Notes under the pieces: generated by a model
The model's input: the letters and a program-made list of their open reading frames with translations, nothing else
The model's database searches: none
Told to the model about the DNA's origin: nothing
Made by a program: the position numbers and the translations under genes
In this document: positions 59,701 to 64,000 of the stretch, piece by piece
Layout of the letters: every line of letters begins with the position of its first letter
Numbering within the stretch: position 1 is the first letter of the stretch
Assembly (NCBI RefSeq): GCF_029626225.1
Contig: NZ_JARUBP010000001.1
Span: 6,324,001 to 6,388,000 of the forward strand
Reading direction: 5' to 3'
Length of the DNA: 64,000 nt
From: Asanoa sp. WMMD1127
Lineage (GTDB): Bacteria > Actinomycetota > Actinomycetes > Mycobacteriales > Micromonosporaceae

Positions 59701-59821
59701 CGGTGCTGGCGCCGGCGCGCGGCTCGGCGGCCAGGAGGGCCAGCAGGCCCCGCGGTCCGGAGCCGGTGATCTCCTGGCCGCGGAAGGCCACCCGCGACAG
59801 CAGGACCAGCTCGACGGTCAC
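56738..59821 (-). CDS. AfsR/SARP-like regulator: winged helix, BTAD, NB-ARC ATPase, TPR-like
   Basis: A 1027-residue regulator. Residues 1-90 form an OmpR-like winged helix (HPTKALQLLVSRLRARLG), about 95-240 the BTAD domain (DYR-like RRELRDELGSDPGPALREVH), about 255-500 an NB-ARC ATPase with Walker A GPGGLGKTR and Walker B LLVLDNCEHVV, and about 600-1000 helical repeats. Such proteins activate secondary-metabolite or export genes. No biosynthetic cluster is next to it; the nearest candidate target is the converging drrAB-like pair. Start is GTG 59821, from domain boundaries; the open frame beyond it belongs to another gene's shadow. Confidence 0.87.
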   Translation of the reverse strand: MTVELVLLSRVAFRGQEITGSGPRGLLALLAAEPRAGASTARLVDGLWRENLPEHPTKALQLLVSRLRARLGPDVIVSTPTGYRLALAPDQIDASAVALHAQASDRSARAGDHAEALRQAEAGLALSDGATGWAASADDDPLSALRAATAPTVHALARDRALALSRLGRPTEAIEPLRQLAGGHPRDEEVLAELLRCEAAVLGPAAALGRYDAYRRELRDELGSDPGPALREVHRDLLAVDAPAVRRGVAEEPNTMLGRDKDVAAVADLLRTSRVVSILGPGGLGKTRLANAVARQAEQPRVQVVGLAGVTADDDVAGEVASALGVRPAGLTPGAPNLLAVVVEALGPGPALLVLDNCEHVVRGAADLVGALVSASRDIRVLTTTRAPLRLSAESVYPLPELDLPTMVELFGQRARATRPDADVPPALVNELCGRLDGLPLAVELAAARVRVMSVAEIARRLDDRFALLRGGSRDAPGRHRTLHEVIDWSWHLLDPAAQAAMRTLSVFPGGFTADAARHVLGDDAVLEQLVDQSLVRLSEGASGARFRMLETVREFSVARREEAGETEQAIARFLGWARTAGARWADTDLGFPDVEAVRAEQDNLVQALRYGLERADGGAVVATAALLGGLWLTESNLGRLATLARDTGWLLSHFRAGPDLVEAARTAAVLGALFGFVMPDLSPLRFLLTLHRLPPAPPDDPVRALDLALRVRDTAALEELAADPRPLVAAMANYVLSYRWEQVNDPERALVAARRMLAGLAGDDQPLMRALAHSRVGELCLYVEPGEAAYHHLDAALSIAERLGWSTMRRGRWALIQANLLRGAYDEAERGLAEASYGTGDDPIDAARFALCARAQIQLGRGDVEGGLRLWRQAVGPLGAAAPVGTEFGLWPYEVEAVTVLVHARHGRLDEVSDVVAALPAMLGALLPTATPMMFPVCGSVLLALGVAESGPRAARLIALAERFGVLRGLQPDLTPERISELGRAADGPAYDDAVSSYAGLDLDGLRAAALDQVTGSRRNSSRAQP

Positions 59822-59880
59822 TCCGGTGAGTCTAGCCAGCGGCGCGGGGCCGCCTCCGACCGCGAAGCGCCGCGGGCGGG

Positions 59881-59931
59881 TTAGGAACGGTCCGTTCCAA
59901 TCGGTATCCGGTTGGAACGGACCGTTCCTAA
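59881..59931 (-). terminator. Long hairpin with TAT loop, same family as at 39409
   Basis: Arms 59881-59904 and 59908-59931 match at 23 of 24 positions (the exception can pair as G-T) and enclose TAT. Each arm holds GGAACGGTCCGTTCC, itself a palindrome. The core and the loop are the same as at 39409-39457. Here it covers the last 17 codons of the EamA transporter gene and its TAA stop, so it both encodes protein tail and ends the transcript before the AfsR-like gene. Confidence 0.78.
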
Positions 59932-60804
59932 CGCCTCGTTGGCGGAGCGGGACGGGAAGGACAGAAGGCCGGCCAGGACGCCGCCGACGACCAGGAGGCC
60001 GCCGAGCACGTCGGTGGGGCGGACCGGCTCCCCGAGGAGCAGGGCGGCGCTGGCGATGCCGAAGATCGGCACCAGCATCGAGAACGGCGCGATCGTCGAG
60101 GCGCCGTACCGGCCGATGAGGTGGCCCCAGGCCGCGAACCCGCCCAGGGTGGCGGCGCCGGCGACGAACAGGACGGCGAAGACGGCCGGGAGGTCGACGG
60201 CGCGCAACGCCGCCAGGTCGGCGGCCGGGCCGTCGACGAGCAGCGACAGCGCGATCAGCCACGGCGAGGCCAGGGCGCTGACCCACACCATGAAGCGGAG
60301 CATGTCGGTCGCACCGGCGCGGCGGGTGGCCACGTTGGACAGTCCCCAGGCGGCGGCCGCGCCGATGACGAGGGCGAAGGCGCCACCCCGCAGGTCGGCG
60401 CCGAGGCCCACCCCGACGACGACGATGCCGAGCGCCGCGACGCCGAGGCCGGCGAGCCGGCGGCGACCGGGCCGCTCGCGCAGCAGGAACACCGCCAGCA
60501 GCACCGTGAAGACGGCCTGGCTCTGCAGGACCAGCGAGGACAGGCCGGCCGGCATGCCCGCGGCCATGCCGGCGAACAGCAGCGAGAACTTGGTGACGCC
60601 GAGGGCCAGCGCGACGGCGAGCACCCAGCGCCACGGCACCCGCGGGCGGCCGACGAAGAAGACCGCCGGCACCGCCGCGACGGTGAACCGCAGCGCGTTG
60701 AACAGCAGCGGCGGGAAGTGGTCGAGGCCGACCCGGATGACGACGAAGTTGACGCCCCACAGGGCCGCCACCCCGACGGCCAGGGCGATGTCGCGTGGTT
60801 TCAC
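59881..60804 (-). CDS. EamA-family (DMT) transporter
   Basis: A 307-residue membrane protein with ten helices in two EamA repeats (about 5-135 and 145-285): DIALAVGVAALWGVNFVVIR, then GAAAAWGLSNVATRRAG. Such proteins export amino acids or metabolites. It is divergent from a LysR gene with 72 bases between, a typical regulator-exporter pair. The GTG at 60804 is the only good start. The last residues (SNRIPIGTDRS) come from the hairpin repeat, not from the family. Confidence 0.88.
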   Translation of the reverse strand: MKPRDIALAVGVAALWGVNFVVIRVGLDHFPPLLFNALRFTVAAVPAVFFVGRPRVPWRWVLAVALALGVTKFSLLFAGMAAGMPAGLSSLVLQSQAVFTVLLAVFLLRERPGRRRLAGLGVAALGIVVVGVGLGADLRGGAFALVIGAAAAWGLSNVATRRAGATDMLRFMVWVSALASPWLIALSLLVDGPAADLAALRAVDLPAVFAVLFVAGAATLGGFAAWGHLIGRYGASTIAPFSMLVPIFGIASAALLLGEPVRPTDVLGGLLVVGGVLAGLLSFPSRSANEALGTVRSNRIPIGTDRS

Positions 60805-60830
60805 GGCGTCATCGTCGGCGCCACCGACGA

Positions 60831-60877
60831 TGTAGCACCAGCGAGGTTTTCTGAACCCTTCGAGTAGCCTCGCTACA
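60831..60877. promoter_or_regulatory. Inverted repeats between the EamA and LysR genes
   Basis: TGTAGC (60831-60836) pairs with GCTACA (60872-60877), and inside it AGCGAGG (60840-60846) pairs with CCTCGCT (60868-60874), overlapping on the right. On the plus strand TAGCCT (60865-60870) ends six bases before the LysR ATG, as for a leaderless -10. LysR regulators bind such divergent gaps, so this is the likely site. Confidence 0.5.
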
Positions 60878-61797
60878 TGATCGAGGTCGGTCGGCTGCGC
60901 GCGCTCGACGCCGTGGCCAGCTACGGAACCGTACTCGCGGCCAGCGCCGCCCTGCACTGCACGCCGTCGGCCGTGTCGCAGCAGCTCGGCAAGCTCGAGC
61001 GGGAGACCGGCGCCACACTGGTCGAGAAGGACGGCCGGCGGATCCGGCTGACCACGGCCGGCCGGGTCCTCGCCGACCACGCGGCCCGGGTGCTGGCCGC
61101 TCTCGACGAGGCCGAGGCCGCGCTCGCGGCCCAGCGGGACACGGTCACCGGCCGGCTCACGATCGCCGCGTTCGCGACCGCCTGCCGCGGGCTGCTGCCA
61201 CACGCGCTGCACCGGTTGGCGGCGGACCACCCGGAGCTGCGTACGGGCCTCGTGGAAGGCGACCCACACCACGCGCTCGACCTGCTCCAGCGCGGCCACG
61301 CGGACCTGGCGGTGCTCGACGACTGGCCGGAGGCCGCGCTGACCTTTCCCCCCGGCATCACCGCGGCGGAGCTCGGCGCCGACGTCGCCGACCTGGTCGT
61401 GCCGACCGGCCACCGGCTCGCGGCGACGACCGGCCCGGTCCGCCGCGACCAGCTCCGCGGCGAACGCTGGATCGCCGCTCCGCCGGGCGCGATCTGCTAC
61501 GAGTGGCTGCTGCGGGTGCTGCCCGGCGTCGAGCCGGACTTCCTGGTCGGCGAGTTCGAGACCCAGCTGACCCTGGTCGCGGCCGGCCTGGGCGTGGCCA
61601 TGCTGCCCCGCCTGGCCCGGCCGACGCTCCCGGCCGGCGTGGTCACGCTGCCGGTCGCGCCGCGGCCGACCCGCCGGGTGACGGTGGCCTGGCGGACGGC
61701 GTCGGCCGCCCGACCCGCGGTCAAGGCCGCCGTGGCGGCGCTGCGCGACTCGTGGGAGCGACGAAACCCGGGTGCCGTCGTCGCCGCCGCGGCGTAG
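60877..61797 (+). CDS. LysR-family transcriptional regulator
   Basis: A 306-residue LysR protein. The winged helix is at about 1-62 (RLRALDAVASYGTVLAASAA, then TPSAVSQQLGKLERETGATL), and the periplasmic-binding-like effector domain at about 92-295. It probably controls the divergent EamA exporter gene and itself. The ATG follows TAGCCT by six bases, and no ribosome site is present. Confidence 0.89.
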   Translation: MIEVGRLRALDAVASYGTVLAASAALHCTPSAVSQQLGKLERETGATLVEKDGRRIRLTTAGRVLADHAARVLAALDEAEAALAAQRDTVTGRLTIAAFATACRGLLPHALHRLAADHPELRTGLVEGDPHHALDLLQRGHADLAVLDDWPEAALTFPPGITAAELGADVADLVVPTGHRLAATTGPVRRDQLRGERWIAAPPGAICYEWLLRVLPGVEPDFLVGEFETQLTLVAAGLGVAMLPRLARPTLPAGVVTLPVAPRPTRRVTVAWRTASAARPAVKAAVAALRDSWERRNPGAVVAAAA

Positions 61798-61836
61798 CGT
61801 GGCCCGCGACCGACCCGGCCCGAGGAGGTGAGACCC

Positions 61837-61893
61837 ATGAACCCAGCATCCGTGGGTGCTCCCCTCGCCGTCCCGGTCCGGCGTTCGACCTAG
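61837..61893 (+). CDS. Possible 18-residue small ORF or leader peptide
   Basis: ATG at 61837 follows GAGGAGGTGAG with seven bases between, one of the best ribosome sites in the window, and the frame gives 18 residues, MNPASVGAPLAVPVRRST, before TAG. It lies between the LysR stop and the hydrolase ATG (61939), whose own ribosome site is weak. It may be a leader that couples translation to the hydrolase gene, or a remnant. No family match is expected at this size. Confidence 0.35.
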   Translation: MNPASVGAPLAVPVRRST

Positions 61894-61938
61894 CCGGTCG
61901 CCCGGGAGTGCGCACACCACTCCCGAAAGGCGACAGCC

Positions 61939-62718
61939 ATGCGATCTTTGACTTTCACCGCACAGACGTCGGCGGACGGCGTCACCGAGCGCGACTTCAC
62001 CGTCGGCGACATGCCGGGCGTCCTCTGGTCGCCCGCGTCCGGCCCCGACCGCGCCCCTCTCGTCTTCATGGGGCACGGCGGCGGCACCCACAAGCGGTGG
62101 CCGGCGATGACGGGCCGGGCCCGCCTGCTGGTGGCCAGGGGCTTCCACGTCGCGGTCGTCGACGCGCCCGCGCACGGCGAGCGGCCCCGCACGGCCTACG
62201 ACGAGCAGGAGGTCGCGGCCCTCTACGCGGCCCGCGCGGCCGGCGAGCCGGAAGGCCCGATCGTCGTCCGCTACAACGCGGACCTCGCCCGGCGGGCCGT
62301 GCCCGAGTGGCGGGCGACCCTCGACGCCCTCCAGGAGCTACCGGAGATCGGCGCCGCGGGGCCCGTCGGCTTCTTCGGCCTCAACATGGCCACCGCGATC
62401 GGCGTGCCGTTCGTGGCCGCCGACGACCGGATCACCGCCGCGGTGTTCGGCCTCCACTGGCCCGACGCCCTGGCCGGGACGGCGAAGGAGATCACCGTCC
62501 CGGTCCAGTACGTGCTGCAGTGGGACGACGAGCACATCCCGCGCGAAGCGGGGCTCGCGCTGTTCGACGCGTTCGGCTCGGCGGAGAAGACGCTGCACGC
62601 GAACGCGGGCCGGCACAAGGACCTGCCCCGGTTCGAGAGCGAGGACGCGGTCGCCTTCTTCGCCCGGCACCTAGCCGCGGTCGAGGAAGTCCAGCACGAC
62701 CGCGGCGAACAGCGGTGA
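61939..62718 (+). CDS. Dienelactone hydrolase-like alpha/beta protein with Asn at the nucleophile site
   Basis: A 259-residue alpha/beta-hydrolase-fold protein (PLVFMGHGGGTHKRW; VAVVDAPAHGERPRTAYDEQ). Where relatives have the nucleophile elbow G-L-S-x-G/A-T, this has FGLNMATAIGVP, with Asn in place of Ser. The acid is in QWDDEHIP and the His in NAGRHKDLP, so two of the three catalytic residues remain. It is either inactive, a binding protein, or uses an unusual mechanism. AGC to AAC is one base. Ends overlap the convergent hydrolase gene by 48 bases. Confidence 0.8.
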   Translation: MRSLTFTAQTSADGVTERDFTVGDMPGVLWSPASGPDRAPLVFMGHGGGTHKRWPAMTGRARLLVARGFHVAVVDAPAHGERPRTAYDEQEVAALYAARAAGEPEGPIVVRYNADLARRAVPEWRATLDALQELPEIGAAGPVGFFGLNMATAIGVPFVAADDRITAAVFGLHWPDALAGTAKEITVPVQYVLQWDDEHIPREAGLALFDAFGSAEKTLHANAGRHKDLPRFESEDAVAFFARHLAAVEEVQHDRGEQR

Positions 62719-63498
62719 GCTGAAGATGGAGTAGTGGGTCAGGCCCGGCAGGACGGCCAGCGCGTGGCCACCTGCCGGCCGGCCCTCGCCACCCCAGCCG
62801 CCGTCCTGTTGGGCGCCGCCGAGCAGCTTGTAGATCTCGACGAACGACGACGGCGGCACCTGGTCGGCGTCGGCGCCGACGACCATCGTGGGGACGGTCA
62901 GGCCGCGTACCTTCTCGGTGAAGTCGAAGCTCTGCGCCATGAACGCGCCGATCTTGTCGAGCAGCCGGCCGAAGTCCTCGGGGCGCGGCGCGACCTTCTG
63001 GTAGAGCTGGTACATCGGAGTGTCCACCATGAACTCCGCGGCCGCCGCGTTGACCTGGCCCTGCATGGCCCGCAACTCCGGGTAGACCTCGTCCGGCCTC
63101 AGATAGGTCGACGCCATCACCATGCGGCCCACCTTGTCGGGGTGGTTGGCCGCCGTGTGCATGGCGACGCCGCCGCCGAGCGAGTAGCCGACCACGTCGG
63201 GCCGGTCGAGGCCGAGATGGTCGATCAGCGCGGCGATGTCGGCCGCCATGGCGTCGAGGGTGATCGGGCGGTCGATGTCGGCGGTGCGGCCGTGGCCCTG
63301 CAGGTCGACGGTGATGACCTCGTGCTCGGCGGCCAGCAGCGGCAGCACCGGGCCGAACATCTCCCCCGATCCGAGGCCGCCGTGCAGCAGGATCAGCGGC
63401 CGGCCGGCGCCGTAGCGCTCGTAGTAGAGGTTGATGCCGTTGACGTCGGCGTAGCCGCCGGTGCCCTCGGCGTCGGCGGTCCAGTCGGTGTCGGTCAC
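62671..63498 (-). CDS. Alpha/beta-fold hydrolase
   Basis: A 275-residue hydrolase with an intact triad: Ser in VVGYSLGGGVAM (about 111), acid in VVGADADQVPP, and His in LPGLTHYSIF. The oxyanion region is LILLHGGLGSGEM. Substrate unknown. GTG 63498 is chosen because GGGGAGG lies eight bases upstream; an in-frame ATG at 63537 would lengthen the protein by 13 residues. It converges on, and overlaps, the Asn-variant hydrolase gene. Confidence 0.82.
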   Translation of the reverse strand: MTDTDWTADAEGTGGYADVNGINLYYERYGAGRPLILLHGGLGSGEMFGPVLPLLAAEHEVITVDLQGHGRTADIDRPITLDAMAADIAALIDHLGLDRPDVVGYSLGGGVAMHTAANHPDKVGRMVMASTYLRPDEVYPELRAMQGQVNAAAAEFMVDTPMYQLYQKVAPRPEDFGRLLDKIGAFMAQSFDFTEKVRGLTVPTMVVGADADQVPPSSFVEIYKLLGGAQQDGGWGGEGRPAGGHALAVLPGLTHYSIFSSPLFAAVVLDFLDRG

Positions 63499-63546
63499 GG
63501 TGCGGGCCTCCCCTGGGTCGACGATGACCCGCACCATGCTAGGGGG

Positions 63547-64000
63547 TCAGGCGCCCCAGCCGGCGCCCGTGCCACCCACGCGGGTGTCCTGGACCGTCTC
63601 GTAGTAGCCCGACCGCTTGTAGGCGCCGATCGGGTCCGGGTCGAGCCCCATCTCTTCGCGCAGCGACCGCAGCAGGGGCCGGACGTCGGTGTGGTACGCG
63701 TCCATCAGCACGTCGTTGGCCTCGAGCACGTCGCCGGCGCGCTGGGCCGCCGCCAACGCGGACGCGTCGACCGACAGCGCCTTGGCCGTGGCCTCCTGCA
63801 CGTTGAGCACCGAGCGGATCACCGCCTGGATCTTCGGTTCGATGTTGTGGCACTGGTCGAGCATGAAGGCGATCCCGGCGTCGGGGCGCAGCGCGTCCGC
63901 CGAGACGATCTCGCACATGATGCGGAACAGCTGGAACGGGTCGGCCGCACCGACCATCAGGTCGTCGTCGGCGTAGAACCGCGAGTTGAAGTCGAACCCG
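63547..64000 (-). CDS. rhaI: L-rhamnose isomerase, C-terminal part
   Basis: The last 150 residues of a gene that runs off the right edge. It reads GFDFNSRFYADDDLMVGAAD at the edge, continues CHNIEPKIQAVIRSVLNVQE and ends KRSGYYETVQDTRVGGTGAG-WGA. These are features of the RhaI-type L-rhamnose isomerase (TIM-barrel, metal-dependent), which turns L-rhamnose into L-rhamnulose. The His-Asn-Ile-Glu motif and the FDFNSRFYADDDL stretch are in the active-site and metal region. Neighbouring rhamnose genes would lie beyond the window. Confidence 0.88.
   Translation of the reverse strand, partial: GFDFNSRFYADDDLMVGAADPFQLFRIMCEIVSADALRPDAGIAFMLDQCHNIEPKIQAVIRSVLNVQEATAKALSVDASALAAAQRAGDVLEANDVLMDAYHTDVRPLLRSLREEMGLDPDPIGAYKRSGYYETVQDTRVGGTGAGWGA

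Noticed and set aside
56738-59821. Marker of a secondary-metabolite gene cluster
   Set aside because: The AfsR-like regulator has no polyketide, peptide or terpene synthase genes beside it; only an exporter pair converges on it.

Overview
This is a GC-rich (roughly 72% by eye), gene-dense chromosomal window from an actinobacterium, most likely a member of the Micromonosporaceae. That placement is an inference. It rests on strong third-position GC bias, GTG and TTG starts, mycothiol-type enzymes, and an eight-gene block (1-5165) with the same gene order as the Mycobacterium tuberculosis Rv1822-Rv1829 region. No tRNA, rRNA, CRISPR array, prophage or intact transposase was seen. Both window ends cut genes: a bifunctional nuclease at the left and an L-rhamnose isomerase at the right.

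Layout. 1-5165 (minus): phospholipid synthase-like gene, DUF881, small basic protein, DUF881, gcvH, garA, ftsR, nuclease. This is a conserved envelope, division and carbon-metabolism block. 5.3-8.3 kb: hydrolase, a solitary MazF-like toxin, a zinc-ribbon protein and a flavin reductase/molybdopterin oxidoreductase pair. 8.5-17.2 kb: acetyltransferase, MFS exporter with its TetR regulator, transhydrogenase sthA, DUF4383 protein, M20 peptidase, secreted phosphoesterase, carboxylate-amine ligase, methyltransferase. 17.3-20 kb: a partner-switching module of two STAS proteins and a SpoIIE-type phosphatase, with SigB-like promoter motifs between the divergent genes. 20-21 kb: a gene interrupted by one in-frame TAG.

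22-41 kb is a catabolic region. It holds a MaoC hydratase/acyl-CoA dehydrogenase pair, then acyl-CoA dehydrogenase, thiolase and SDR genes divergent from a TetR-aldehyde dehydrogenase-alcohol dehydrogenase operon. A palindromic operator lies between those two operons. Further on are a steroid-type acyl-CoA dehydrogenase pair with SDR and TetR, and phenylacetate-CoA ligase. Together these supply oxidation of alcohols to acids, CoA activation and the four beta-oxidation steps, for substrates that cannot be named from sequence alone.

41-48 kb: secreted M14 peptidase, then a FIST-domain sensor followed four bases later by a GAF-GAF-GGDEF-EAL cyclic-di-GMP enzyme, then a 170-bp MITE-like foldback element that supplies the stop codons of both flanking genes. 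48.5-54.9 kb: LacI-regulated sugar (perhaps sugar-acid) ABC importer with an NAD-dependent epimerase/dehydrogenase and an enolase-superfamily dehydratase. 55-59.8 kb: DrrAB-type exporter converging on an AfsR-like ATPase regulator. 59.9-64 kb: EamA/LysR divergent pair, hydrolases, and the rhamnose isomerase end.

The most unusual signals are: a shared long hairpin family (39409-39457 and 59881-59931) whose arms are themselves palindromes; the MITE at a convergent junction; the FIST/c-di-GMP operon; a hydrolase with Asn in place of the nucleophile; the TAG-interrupted gene; and many starts placed 6-8 bases after a TANNNT box, as expected for leaderless mRNAs.
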